This document shows positions 1-11,019 of a DNA stretch of 64,000 nt, in pieces (positions within the stretch are counted from its first letter, which is position 1; each line of letters begins with the position of its first letter). The stretch lies in the NCBI RefSeq assembly GCF_002251755.1, contig NZ_NOXT01000125.1, positions 62,001 through 126,000 of the forward strand, written 5' to 3'. The notes beneath the pieces are model-generated. The model did no database searches. It was not told the DNA's origin and was given only the letters and a program-made list of their open reading frames with translations. The position numbers and the translations under genes are program-made. This stretch comes from Sandarakinorhabdus cyanobacteriorum. GTDB taxonomy: Bacteria; Pseudomonadota; Alphaproteobacteria; Sphingomonadales; Sphingomonadaceae.

Positions 1-284
1 TTGACATAATGCTGGCCGCAACGACGGGCGGCTTCGGCGATCGGGTCCTGCGCCTGGCGCTTGGTGCCGACAAACAGCACCTTGCCGCCGTGCTGCACGG
101 TGACGCGCACGAAATCCAGCGCGCGGGCAAACAGCGGCACGGTCTGCGACAGGTCGATGATGTGCACGCCATTGCGGTCACCAAAGATGTACGGCTTCAT
201 CTTCGGGTTCCAGCGATGGGTCTGGTGACCAAAATGGGCGCCGGCTTCAAGCAGTTGCGCCATGGTGACGACGGGAGCCGCCAT
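1..284 (-). CDS. rpsB: 30S ribosomal protein S2 (5' part; gene continues beyond the window)
   Basis: This is a structural protein of the small ribosomal subunit. The reverse strand reads an N-terminus typical of bacterial S2: [20 protein letters not shown], followed by [20 protein letters not shown] and then [14 protein letters not shown]. These are the conserved S2 rRNA-binding segments. Only about 94 codons are inside the window, and the C-terminal two thirds lie before base 1. The ATG ends at 284 and is preceded by a good ribosome-binding site (GGAGGTAG, complement of 291-298). In most bacteria tsf (EF-Ts) follows rpsB, which would put it just outside this window. The identification is very secure. 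Confidence 0.97.
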   Translation of the reverse strand, partial: MAAPVVTMAQLLEAGAHFGHQTHRWNPKMKPYIFGDRNGVHIIDLSQTVPLFARALDFVRVTVQHGGKVLFVGTKRQAQDPIAEAARRCGQHYV

Positions 285-416
285 AAGTATCTACCTCCGG
301 TTGGGCCGCCGCGGGGGAGTGGTCGGGAACGGATCCCGGCACCGGATATGTCCCCCCGCGTGGGGTTTTTGGAAGGCGCGCCATTAGCGGAGCGCGCGCG
401 TGGCGTCAAGCCGGCC

Positions 417-1583
417 TCAACCCGCCGGCGTCACCTTCAGAAGCTTGCCGTCGGCATCGTCCGTCACCAGGTAAAGCTCGCCGGCCGGGCCTTCCACCAC
501 GTCGCGGATGCGCTGCTTGCGGTCGGTGAGCAGCCGTTCCTCGCCCACCACCCGGTCATTCTTCAGCACCAGCCGCACCAGCGCCATGGAACGCAGGCCG
601 CCCACCAGGATATTGCCCTTGTATTCCGGCATGGCCTTGCCGCTATAAAAGACCATGCCCGACGGCGCGATCACCGGATCCCAATAATAGACCGGCTGTT
701 CCATCCCGGCCTTCTGGGTGGCGTTGTCGCTGATCGGCTTGCCCGAATATTCCTCGCCATAGGTGATGCTTGGCCAGCCATAATCCTTGCCCTTGGCGAT
801 CAGGTTCAGCTCGTCGCCGCCGGCCGGCCCATGCTCCACCTCCCACACCCGCCCCTTCGCATCCAGCGCCGCGCCTTGCACATTGCGGTTGCCATAGGTC
901 CAGATTTCCGGCCGGGCGCCGGCCATTTTCACGAACGGATTGTCCTTGGGGATGGATCCATCGCGGTTCAGCCGGACGATCTTGCCGAGCAGGCTGTCCA
1001 GCTTCTGGGCCTGCATGCGGCCCGGCAGGATGGAACGTTCGCCCAACGTGATGATGATGCTGCCATCCTTGGGAAACAGCATGGGGCCGCCATAATGCTG
1101 GGTGGCGTCAAGCGTCGGCATCTGGCGGAAGATCACCTGCACATCGCGCATTTCGGCGCCCACCAGATGCCCACGCGCCACCGCCGTGCCATTGCCGCCC
1201 TCACGCGGCTCGGCATAGCTCCAGTAAATCCAGCCATCGCCCGGATTGGCGAGGCCCAGCATGCCGCCCTGGTTGCGCGCGTCGGTCGCCGGCGTGCCCG
1301 TCACTGGAGTCTTGCTGCCATCGGCCGCCACGATGGTCAGCCGCCCGGCCGCCTTCTCGCTCACCAGGAAGCGCCCGCCCTCCAGCAGCGCGACCGCCCA
1401 AGGCCGGTTGAGCCCGCTGGCCAGTTCCGTCACCTGCAGCTTCGTCTTCGAAACCACCGCCTCGGCCCGGGTCTGGCCGGCAAAGGCCGGGGATTTTTCC
1501 GGCACGTTGGGCGGGCCCTGCGGCACCGGGGCAGCGATGGCGGGGGCCGCAATCAGGGCGGCAAGCAGCAGCGCACGGTTCAT
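417..1583 (-). CDS. PQQ-dependent sugar (aldose) dehydrogenase, secreted
   Basis: This looks like a soluble six-bladed beta-propeller glucose/sorbosone dehydrogenase of the YliI/Asd type, which oxidises aldose sugars in the periplasm with PQQ. The start at 1583 begins a signal peptide (MNRALLLAALIAAPAIAA) and has an AAAAGGAG ribosome-binding site; a longer in-frame extension to 1619 is Arg-rich and lacks a site. Family motifs seen are LNRPWAVALLEGG near the mature N-terminus, TQHYGGPMLFPKDG containing the expected catalytic His, and VEHGPAGGDELNLI. The length of 388 residues is normal for the family. Substrate and cofactor use are inferred from the family. No PQQ biosynthesis genes are nearby. 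Confidence 0.9.
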   Translation of the reverse strand: MNRALLLAALIAAPAIAAPVPQGPPNVPEKSPAFAGQTRAEAVVSKTKLQVTELASGLNRPWAVALLEGGRFLVSEKAAGRLTIVAADGSKTPVTGTPATDARNQGGMLGLANPGDGWIYWSYAEPREGGNGTAVARGHLVGAEMRDVQVIFRQMPTLDATQHYGGPMLFPKDGSIIITLGERSILPGRMQAQKLDSLLGKIVRLNRDGSIPKDNPFVKMAGARPEIWTYGNRNVQGAALDAKGRVWEVEHGPAGGDELNLIAKGKDYGWPSITYGEEYSGKPISDNATQKAGMEQPVYYWDPVIAPSGMVFYSGKAMPEYKGNILVGGLRSMALVRLVLKNDRVVGEERLLTDRKQRIRDVVEGPAGELYLVTDDADGKLLKVTPAG

Positions 1584-1669
1584 CGTGAATCTCCTTTTGC
1601 GCCGTCTATGCCGCCGCACGTGCGCGCGGGCAATGCCGCCCGCGTCGCAGCCGCCTCACACCGCCCGGG

Positions 1670-2173
1670 TCAAAGCGCCATCCGCGGCCGGCCCATATAA
1701 TCCATCTTGCCCAGCGCCACCCCAGCGTTGCGCAAGATGGCGTAGACCATGGAGGCATGGAAATAGAAATTGGGCTGGCTGAAGCTCAGCAGGAAATCCT
1801 CCGATTTGAAGGGCATCTTGCGCTCACCAAACACGAACAATGTCGTGCCGCCGATGAAACCTTCCATCTCGGCTTCGCTCACGCTGGCCAACGCCTCATC
1901 CGCTTCCCTGAGGGCCGCCGCGAAAGCCGCATAGCTCGCTTCCAGCGGCGCGCCACCGGGGCTGAACTGGCCCACCCGCACCGCCGCAATCGCCCCGGCG
2001 CTGTGCATGGCCACCTGCTTCACCTGGAAGCCCAGCGGATACATGTCCGGCGCCAGCCGCGCCTCGGCCGGATCACAGGCGCCGGCGGCCTCCGCCTTGG
2101 CCAGAACCTGCAAGCAGCCGCCAATGATCTGGCGGCAAGACGGAACAAAGGCGGCGTGAAGCGAGATCGGCAT
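1670..2173 (-). CDS. DUF1993 family protein
   Basis: This 167-residue soluble protein matches the DUF1993 family, which consists of DinB-like helical bundles of unknown function. The match rests on the N-terminal MPISLHAAFVPSCRQIIGG, the central LAPDMYPLGFQVKQVAMHSA and the C-terminal SQPNFYFHASMVYAILRNAG. No signal peptide or membrane segment is visible. It is transcribed in the same direction as the sugar dehydrogenase, 86 bases upstream of it, so the two may share a transcript. The biochemical role is unknown. Confidence 0.85.
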   Translation of the reverse strand: MPISLHAAFVPSCRQIIGGCLQVLAKAEAAGACDPAEARLAPDMYPLGFQVKQVAMHSAGAIAAVRVGQFSPGGAPLEASYAAFAAALREADEALASVSEAEMEGFIGGTTLFVFGERKMPFKSEDFLLSFSQPNFYFHASMVYAILRNAGVALGKMDYMGRPRMAL

Positions 2174-2439
2174 GGTGGGCTCCCCTGTCTGGTTCAGGAT
2201 TTGAGTGTGGCGCGGTTTTGGGGCTGGGGCAAGGCCGATCCTCCCCCTCCGGGGGTGGGGCTGCCCTCGATCCTCCCCCTCTGGGGGAGGTGGCGCCGAA
2301 GGCGACGGAGGGGGCTGGGCAAGCGCGAACGTCGCCGGTCTGACCCAGCGCGCGGCCGGCAGCAGAGCCGCCGAGTCCGCTTGGTGAGAGAGGCAGGAAG
2401 AAAGGAAGAGCGCGGCAGAGCCGCGCCGTCAGACGACAC
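2174..2439. other. Intergenic region without a convincing gene
   Basis: This stretch lies between the DUF1993 gene and the terminator of the pnt operon. It holds C/G-rich inverted repeats (described separately) and no open frame with a recognisable protein. The frames that are open here are low-complexity Arg/Pro/Gly translations of the repeat. A promoter for the DUF1993 gene would be expected near 2174-2230, but I cannot point to clear -35/-10 boxes. Confidence 0.6.
2272..2315 (+). repeat. Dispersed palindromic intergenic repeat, copy 1
   Basis: CCTCCCCC (2272-2279) and GGGGGAGG (2283-2290) form a hairpin with a 3-base loop, followed by a spacer and CGGAGGGGGC (2306-2315). The same arrangement of GGGGGAGGTGG, then GCCG, then CGGAGGGGGC occurs at 49973-50007, also in an intergenic gap and in the same orientation. 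A second, partial C/G hairpin (about 2240-2260) lies just before this copy. It looks like a REP-like dispersed element; its function is unknown. Confidence 0.75.
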
Positions 2440-2470
2440 AAAAAAGGGCGGCCTGAGGGCCGCCCTTTTT
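2440..2470 (-). terminator. Rho-independent terminator of the pnt operon (bidirectional)
   Basis: A perfect 8-bp stem GGGCGGCC (2446-2453) / GGCCGCCC (2458-2465) with loop TGAG is flanked by A6 on the left and T5 on the right, so it can terminate in both directions. It sits 65 bases past the pntB stop codon and fits as the end of the transhydrogenase operon. Confidence 0.92.
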
Positions 2471-2534
2471 GGTCGCTGGCCGTGCTTGCGCGAGTGGGTG
2501 GATAGCGCTGCGCACTATCCACACGCCGCGCTGC

Positions 2535-3977
<1,443 letters not shown>

Positions 3978-3992
3978 GGTTTTGCCCCTGCC

Positions 3993-4304
3993 TTACTTCG
4001 AAGCCGCCGGCTTCTTGTCTTTCTTCTTGTACATGGCGAGCATGCGCCGCGTCACGGCAAAGCCGCCGAAGATGTTGATGCTGGCCAGCACCACACCCAG
4101 CAGGCCAAGCCATTGCGAGATGCCGCCGCCTTCGGTGATGGCCCCGGCGGCCGCCGCAATCAGCGCGCCCACGATGATCACCGATGAAATGGCGTTGGTC
4201 ACCGCCATCAGCGGCGTGTGCAGCGCCGGCGTCACCGACCACACGACATAATAGCCGACGAACACCGCCAGCACGAAGATCGACAGGATCGACAGGAAAT
4301 CCAT
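3993..4304 (-). CDS. pntA2: NAD(P) transhydrogenase subunit alpha part 2
   Basis: This 103-residue membrane protein corresponds to the C-terminal transmembrane part of E. coli PntA, carried as a separate polypeptide as is usual in alphaproteobacteria. It has three or four hydrophobic helices (FLSILSIFVLAVFVGYYVVW, AISSVIIVGALIAAAAG, WLGLLGVVLASINIFGGFAV), the conserved TPALHTPLMAVTNAISS segment, and a Lys-rich cytoplasmic tail. It lies 13 bases after pntA1 and 15 bases before pntB, so all three should be made from one transcript. Confidence 0.95.
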   Translation of the reverse strand: MDFLSILSIFVLAVFVGYYVVWSVTPALHTPLMAVTNAISSVIIVGALIAAAAGAITEGGGISQWLGLLGVVLASINIFGGFAVTRRMLAMYKKKDKKPAASK

Positions 4305-4317
4305 GGCGCGCGCCCCC

Positions 4318-5445
4318 TTAACCCAGCAGCCGTTCGTGGACGATTCTACCGCCCTCGGTCAGCTTGATGCCCTTCACGATGTCATCATCGGCGGGCCATT
4401 CGGCAGCCTTGGCCTCCTTGTTCCAGAAGGCCGAGATCATGTTGAAGAAGTTGCGGCTGAACAGGGCCGAGGCATCGGGCGCAATCCGGCTGGCCGGGTT
4501 GGAATGGCCGATGATCTTCACACCATGCACCTCCACCACCTGGCCGGCGACCGCGCCTTCGACGTTGCCGCCGCTGTCCACCGCAAGGTCAACCACCACG
4601 CTGCCGGGCCGCATGCTGGCCAGCTGCGCATCGGTGATCAGCCGCGGAGCCGGACGGCCGGGGATCAGGGCGGTGGTGATGACGATGTCCTGCTTTGCGA
4701 TGTGGCTCGACACCAGCTCCGCCTGCGCGGCCTTGTATTCGTCGCTCATCTCGGTGGCATAACCACCGGCGCCCTCGCCCTCGATGCCCTTCACCTTGTC
4801 GACAAAAATGGCCTTGGCGCCCAGCGATTCAATCTGTTCCTTGGTGGCCGACCGCACGTCGGTGGCCGACACGACGGCGCCCAGGCGGCGGGCGGTGGCG
4901 ATCGCCTGCAGGCCGGCAACGCCCACACCCATGATGAACACGCGCGCGGCCGAAATGGTGCCGGCGGCCGTCATCATCATCGGGAAGGCGCGGCCATAGG
5001 CTTCGCCGGCATCGATCACCGCCTTGTACCCGGCGAGGTTCGACTGGCTGGACAGCACATCCATCGATTGCGCCCGCGTCGTGCGCGGCATGAATTCCAT
5101 GGCATAGGCGACCAGACCCGCCCCGGCATAGGCCTCGATCTTGCCGCGATCGTTGAAGGGGGACATGATGGCGGCCACGATGGTGCCGGCGGCAATGCCG
5201 GGCAGATCAGCCAGCTGCGGCGCCTGGATGCCCAGCACCATCTGCGCGCCGGCAATCACCTCGGCGCGCGATGCCACGCTCGCCCCGGCCGCGGCATAAT
5301 CCGCATCGGAAATGCGCGCACCAAAACCGGCGCCGCTTTCCACCGCCACGCTGGCGCCCAGACCGATCAGCTTCTTCACCGTTTCCGGCGTCGCGCCGAC
5401 GCGGCTTTCATTCGCCGCAATCTCTTTCAGCACCGCAATCTTCAT
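4318..5445 (-). CDS. pntA1: NAD(P) transhydrogenase subunit alpha part 1
   Basis: This is the cytoplasmic NAD(H)-binding domain I of the transhydrogenase (375 residues), related to alanine dehydrogenase. It starts MKIAVLKEIAANESRVGATP. It carries the dinucleotide-binding segment VFIMGVGVAGLQAIATARRL and the conserved SQSNLAGYKAVIDAG. It is soluble and has no membrane helices, because those are in pntA2. The start ATG has an AAGGGGGC ribosome-binding site. It is 22 bases downstream of the small cox4-like gene. Confidence 0.96.
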   Translation of the reverse strand: MKIAVLKEIAANESRVGATPETVKKLIGLGASVAVESGAGFGARISDADYAAAGASVASRAEVIAGAQMVLGIQAPQLADLPGIAAGTIVAAIMSPFNDRGKIEAYAGAGLVAYAMEFMPRTTRAQSMDVLSSQSNLAGYKAVIDAGEAYGRAFPMMMTAAGTISAARVFIMGVGVAGLQAIATARRLGAVVSATDVRSATKEQIESLGAKAIFVDKVKGIEGEGAGGYATEMSDEYKAAQAELVSSHIAKQDIVITTALIPGRPAPRLITDAQLASMRPGSVVVDLAVDSGGNVEGAVAGQVVEVHGVKIIGHSNPASRIAPDASALFSRNFFNMISAFWNKEAKAAEWPADDDIVKGIKLTEGGRIVHERLLG

Positions 5446-5467
5446 GGCCGCCCCCTTGCCGCGTCAA

Positions 5468-5593
5468 TCAGACCAGGAACACATAGAGCGCGACCACCAC
5501 GGTGACGACAAATGTCGTCCCCCACTTGGTGGCGGCGGTGAAGCCCGAATAGGTCGCCTTGTGACCGTCCATCGGATGATTGTTGCTGGCCAT
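5468..5593 (-). CDS. aa3-type cytochrome c oxidase subunit IV-like small protein (41 aa)
   Basis: The frame encodes a 41-residue protein that begins MASNNHPMDGHKATYSGFTA and continues with a single membrane helix (TTFVVTVVVALYVFLV). This is the layout of the bacterial aa3-type cytochrome c oxidase subunit IV family (COX4_pro_2): a short polar head with the pattern HxxTYxGF, then one transmembrane segment ending at the C-terminus. Start and stop are clear. The gene is 22 bases upstream of pntA1 and in the same direction, so it probably leads the operon. No other oxidase subunit genes are nearby, so whether it serves the oxidase or the transhydrogenase cannot be told here. Confidence 0.82.
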   Translation of the reverse strand: MASNNHPMDGHKATYSGFTAATKWGTTFVVTVVVALYVFLV

Positions 5594-5698
5594 GGCTGGC
5601 AAAACCCTCAAAAATTGCGTGTTCACGTTGCACTGCCGCAAAGGCTGCGTTTCGCCTGTTAGCAGAGTATTCGCGGCTGTGAAGGGGCAGAAGCCCTC

Positions 5699-6691
5699 TC
5701 AGCCCAGACAGGGCTGCGCCGCCGCCCACAGCTTCAGGGCCTGCACGGTTTCCGGCACATCATGAACGCGCAGCATCTGCACGCCGGCACTGGCCCCGGC
5801 CAGCGCAATGGCAAGGCTGCCCGGCAGCCGCCGCTCCACCGGTTCATCGGCAGAAAGCTTGCCAATCAGGGACTTGCGGCTGGCCCCCAGCAGGATCGGC
5901 ACCCCCAGCCCGTGCAGCAGCGAGAGGCGTTTCAGCAGCGCGACATTGTGGTTGACCCCTTTGCCAAAGCCGATGCCGGGATCGGCAATGATCCGGTCCC
6001 GCGCCACGCCGCCGGCCACCACTGCGGCAATCCGCCCCTCCAGCCAGTCAAACACATCCAGCAGCGCATCATCATAATGCGGGGCCTGCTGCATCGTTTC
6101 CGGCGTGCCCTGGTGATGCATCAACACCACCGGTGCCTGCGCGTCCGCCACCACGGCAAGCGCGCCGCGATCATGGCACAGCGCCGACACATCATTGATC
6201 AGGCCCGCGCCAGCCCCCAAGGCTGCCCTCATCACCCCGGCCTTGCGCGTGTCGATGGACCAGGCGCAGCCGGACAGCGCCGGAAACAGCCCTTTGATGC
6301 GTGCCAGTTCGTCCGCCACCGGCAGTTCGCGCGCGCCGGGCCTGGTGGATTCCCCGCCCACATCGATGATCGCCGCGCCATCGGCCAGCATGGCCTGCGC
6401 CACCGCGCCGGCCAGCGCCGGATCATCGTGCCGGCCGCCATCGGAAAAACTGTCGGGCGTCACGTTCAAGATGCCCATCACCAGCGGCAATTGGCGATAC
6501 CCCCAGCGCGCCAGCACCGGGCGCGGCGCGGTCAGCCGGTCCAGCCAGTCAGCCGGCACCTGTTCGGCGGCAATCACGCCCTCGCTGCCGGCGCGGGTCA
6601 GCACTTCGGCCCGCGCAAAGGAAAAGGGGCCGCCGGCCAGCGGCAACCCCTCCCCTTCCGTCAGGATCGGGCGATAATAACGTCTTACCAC
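5699..6691 (-). CDS. folP: Dihydropteroate synthase
   Basis: This enzyme joins p-aminobenzoate to dihydropterin pyrophosphate in folate synthesis. Family signatures are VMGILNVTPDSFSDGG (first pterin-binding signature), INDVSAL, and the C-terminal GVQMLRVHDVPETVQAL. The usual TIM-barrel core is preceded by about 70 residues that begin near RRYYRPI, as is common in sphingomonad relatives. I chose a GTG at 6691, which overlaps the end of the upstream peptidase gene by 7 bases; an ATG at 6760 is also open but would add residues encoded inside the peptidase gene. It is cytoplasmic and probably transcribed with the peptidase. Confidence 0.93.
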   Translation of the reverse strand: MVRRYYRPILTEGEGLPLAGGPFSFARAEVLTRAGSEGVIAAEQVPADWLDRLTAPRPVLARWGYRQLPLVMGILNVTPDSFSDGGRHDDPALAGAVAQAMLADGAAIIDVGGESTRPGARELPVADELARIKGLFPALSGCAWSIDTRKAGVMRAALGAGAGLINDVSALCHDRGALAVVADAQAPVVLMHHQGTPETMQQAPHYDDALLDVFDWLEGRIAAVVAGGVARDRIIADPGIGFGKGVNHNVALLKRLSLLHGLGVPILLGASRKSLIGKLSADEPVERRLPGSLAIALAGASAGVQMLRVHDVPETVQALKLWAAAQPCLG

Positions 6692-8712
6692 ACCTTGATC
6701 CGCTCTTCCGGCTTCAGATACAGCTTCTCGCCGGGCTTCACGTTGAACGCCTTGTACCACACATCCAGGTTGCGCACGACATAGGGGCGGAAGTGGCTGG
6801 CGGTGTGCGGATCGGTCACCAGCTGCTGCTGCAGCGCGGCATCGCGATTCTTGGTGCGCCAGCTCTGGGCAAAGGCCAGGAAGAAGCGCTGATCGCCGGT
6901 GAAGCCATCGATCACCTTGGCCTTCTTGCCCTTCAGGCTGCGCTGATAGGCATCATAGGCGATGGTCACGCCAGCCAGATCGGCCATATTCTCACCCAGC
7001 GTCAGCTGGCCGTTGATCTTCTTGCCCGGCAGCGGCTCATAGGCGCCATATTGCGCCACCACCTTGTCGGTGCCTTCCTTGAAGCGGGCCACGTCATCGG
7101 CGGTCCACCATTCGGCCAGGCGGCCGGTCTTGTCATATTTGCGGCCCTGGTCGTCGAAATGGTGGGTGATTTCATGGCCGATCACGCCGCCGATCGCGCC
7201 ATAATTCACGGCATCATCGGCGTTGGGATCAAAGAAGGGCGCCTGCAGGATCGCGGCCGGGAACACGATCTCGTTCCAGGTCGGATTGGCATAGGCGTTC
7301 ACCGTCATCGGCGTCATGAACCACTCGCTGCGGTCCACCGGCTTGTTCAGCTTCTCTACATCGTCGTTGAATTCGAACTCGGCCAGGCGGCGGGCGTTGC
7401 CGATCATGTCGCCGCGCACGATGGTCAGCTTGGAATAATCACGCCACTTGTCGGGATAACCGATCTTGGGCGTGAAGGCGGCCAGCTTCTCCCGCGCGGC
7501 GGCGCGGGTCTTGGGGTCCATCCAGGCCAGCTTGTCGAGCCGGGCGTCAAGCGCGGCGATGATGTTCTTCACCAGCTCGTCAATCTTGGCCTTGGCCGCT
7601 GGCGGGAAATATTCGGCGACATAAAGCTTGCCGATGGCCTCACCCAGCGCATTGGAGGTGAAATCCACCCCGCGCTTCCAGCGCGGCGCCTGCTCCGGCT
7701 GGCCACCCAGCGTCTTGTTGTACATGTCGAAGGTGGCATCGCCAAAGGCCTTGGGCAGGCCCGACGAGGCGCTGCGCAGGATCTGGAAAACCATGTAATC
7801 CTTCAGCACATTCAGATCAGCGCCATCGATGATCTTGGCAATCGCCTCCACCGAGCTGGGAGTGGAAATGATCACATCGCCCTGCACCGGGATGGTGCTG
7901 GCCTTGAAATAGGCGGCCCAGTCAAAGCCCGGAAAGCGCGTGCCCAGCTCGCCGACCGGCACCGGGTTGTAGGTCTTTTCGGCCTGGCGGCGCTCAACGC
8001 GGCTCCAGTGCACCTTGGCCAGCTGCATTTCCAGCGCAAAGATCGCATCGGCGCGGGCGGCGGCATTGTCATAGCCTGCGAGGCCCAGCATGGTCGCGAC
8101 ATAGGCCTTGTACTTCACGCGCGCGGCGGCGAAGGCCGGGTTCTTCTCATCCAGATAATAATCCCGGTCGGGCAGGCCCAGGCCGCCCTGGCCGCCCTGC
8201 ACGACAAAGCGGTCGGGGTTCTTGCGATCCGGGCCGATGCCGAACTGGATCGGGCCACCCTGGCCCAGGCGGAGATAGCTGCCGATCAGTGCGGCATAGC
8301 CGGCCTTGTCCTTGATGGCGGCAACGGCATCCAGATCGGGCTTGATCGGTGCGATGCCCTTGGCCTCGATGGCGGCCTCATCCATGTAGGTGGCGAAATA
8401 ATCGCCAACCTTCTGGGCCTCGCTGCCCGGCGCGGCGTTGCTGGCTGCGGCCTTCTCGATGATGCTGCGGGTGCGCTCGCGGCTCAGATCCGACAATCCG
8501 CTCGACATGCCAAAGGCGGTCTTGTCGGCCGGGATCTGCAGGTTGGCGAAATATTTGCCGTTGGCATAGGCAACGAAATCGTCCCCCGGCTTCACGCTGG
8601 TGTCCATGCCGGCGGTGTCGAAACCGAAGCTGCCGATCTGCGGCTTGCTGTCGGCGGCCAGGGCCGGGGTGGCCAGGGTAATCAGGCTGGCGGAAATCAG
8701 GAACAGGCGCAT
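6685..8712 (-). CDS. M13 family zinc metallopeptidase, secreted (PepO/neprilysin-like)
   Basis: The 675-residue protein starts with a signal peptide (MRLFLISASLITLATPALAA), so it acts in the periplasm or outside the cell. The zinc site is complete: VIGHEITHHF (HExxH) near residue 511, with the third ligand Glu in LTLGENMADLAG about 60 residues later. The N-terminal M13 domain contains PGDDFVAYANGKY, a family hallmark. The C-terminus carries the typical FRPYVVRNLDVWYKAFNVKPG. Length is normal for the family. The ATG at 8712 is preceded by GGGGAG. M13 enzymes degrade peptides and short proteins; the substrate here is unknown. Confidence 0.95.
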   Translation of the reverse strand: MRLFLISASLITLATPALAADSKPQIGSFGFDTAGMDTSVKPGDDFVAYANGKYFANLQIPADKTAFGMSSGLSDLSRERTRSIIEKAAASNAAPGSEAQKVGDYFATYMDEAAIEAKGIAPIKPDLDAVAAIKDKAGYAALIGSYLRLGQGGPIQFGIGPDRKNPDRFVVQGGQGGLGLPDRDYYLDEKNPAFAAARVKYKAYVATMLGLAGYDNAAARADAIFALEMQLAKVHWSRVERRQAEKTYNPVPVGELGTRFPGFDWAAYFKASTIPVQGDVIISTPSSVEAIAKIIDGADLNVLKDYMVFQILRSASSGLPKAFGDATFDMYNKTLGGQPEQAPRWKRGVDFTSNALGEAIGKLYVAEYFPPAAKAKIDELVKNIIAALDARLDKLAWMDPKTRAAAREKLAAFTPKIGYPDKWRDYSKLTIVRGDMIGNARRLAEFEFNDDVEKLNKPVDRSEWFMTPMTVNAYANPTWNEIVFPAAILQAPFFDPNADDAVNYGAIGGVIGHEITHHFDDQGRKYDKTGRLAEWWTADDVARFKEGTDKVVAQYGAYEPLPGKKINGQLTLGENMADLAGVTIAYDAYQRSLKGKKAKVIDGFTGDQRFFLAFAQSWRTKNRDAALQQQLVTDPHTASHFRPYVVRNLDVWYKAFNVKPGEKLYLKPEERIKVW

Positions 8713-9095
8713 CACTCACTCCCCTCAATGCGGATGGCGGGTGTCCTATCCAGTCAACACGGGGCCCGCAAGGGGTGCGGCAGAATTGCTGTCATTTCGG
8801 CACTACCCGCCAGCGGTCACCGGCAACCAGCCCCGCCACCACCGGCGCGCGAGCTGCGGTCACCGCCGGAACATGTGCGGTCACCGCGCGCCCGTTTGCG
8901 GGCACAAAGGAAGGCGGTTTTGCCACGCCGGCACGGCCATCGACTCGCGCCCTGTCAGCCACGCAGCAAGCGTTGACCGAAAAATATTGGAATGTTCAAT
9001 GTGTTGCTGGCCAACCTGTCCTACACAAAGCCAAAATGGCACAATCAGCAGGCTCTTTCACATTCAAAGCCGCAACCGCCGGAACGTGAAGGATA
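8713..9095. promoter_or_regulatory. Intergenic region between ccrM and the M13 peptidase, with three GCGGTCACCG sites
   Basis: This region holds no convincing gene. It contains GCGGTCACCG at 8813-8822, 8856-8865 and 8877-8886. Each sits in an 11-base near-palindrome (GCGGT-C-ACCGC; the first copy ends G). Starts are 43 and 21 bases apart, close to four and two helical turns, which suggests a cooperatively bound regulator. The stretch 8985-9070 is AT-richer than its surroundings and could carry the peptidase promoter. The regulator is unknown. Confidence 0.5.
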
Positions 9096-10449
<1,354 letters not shown>

Positions 10450-10451
<2 letters not shown>

Positions 10452-11019
10452 AGTTGGAAAATTCCGCCAGCACCCGCTTCACCGGGGCAAAGCTGCGGCG
10501 GTGATGCGGTGTCGGGCCCAGGCTTTGCAGCGCGCGGGCATGATCGGCGGTGCCATAACCCTGGTTCCGCGCCCAGCCATATCCGGGGTGCTGGCCGTCC
10601 AGCTCAGCCATGATCCGGTCGCGCGTCACCTTGGCGATGATCGATGCCGCCGAAATCGCCGGCTCCAGCCCGTCGCCGCCCACAATGGCCCGCGCCGGCC
10701 AGCGCCAGGGCGGGAGGCGATTGCCATCCACCAGAACAAGATCAGGCACTTCGCCCAGCGCATCGACCGCCCGCGTCATCGCCAGATGATTGGCCTGCAG
10801 GATGTTCAGCGCATCAATCTCGGCCACGCTGGCCTGCCCCACGCCGATCCGGCAATCGCTGGCCAGCAGCGCCGCAAACAGCGCCTCGCGCCGCTTGGCA
10901 CTCAATTTCTTGCTGTCATTCAAGCCACTTGGCACCGCCCCACGCAGGATGACAGCCGCCGCCACCACCGGCCCGGCCCAGGGCCCACGCCCGGCCTCAT
11001 CCACCCCGGCAATAATCAC
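10450..11019 (-). CDS. rnhB: Ribonuclease HII
   Basis: This endonuclease removes ribonucleotides and RNA primers from RNA/DNA hybrids. The 189-residue protein begins with the conserved active-site segment [20 protein letters not shown], which carries the first catalytic Asp and Glu. It also has [24 protein letters not shown] (third Asp) and [16 protein letters not shown]. The start is a GTG at 11019 whose GTGA overlaps the stop of the thiD fusion gene by four bases, indicating translational coupling. It is the last gene of the glmM operon, and its stop abuts the GANTC cluster. Confidence 0.96.

Noticed and set aside
350-369. Hairpin CCCCGCGTGGGG followed by TTTTT between rpsB and the sugar dehydrogenase
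   Set aside because: It has terminator polarity on the plus strand, where no gene lies upstream. The neighbouring genes are on the minus strand.
8775-9089. Plus-strand open frame of 104 codons between the M13 peptidase and ccrM
   Set aside because: No ribosome-binding site and no recognisable protein. The region looks like a promoter with repeated operator-like sites.
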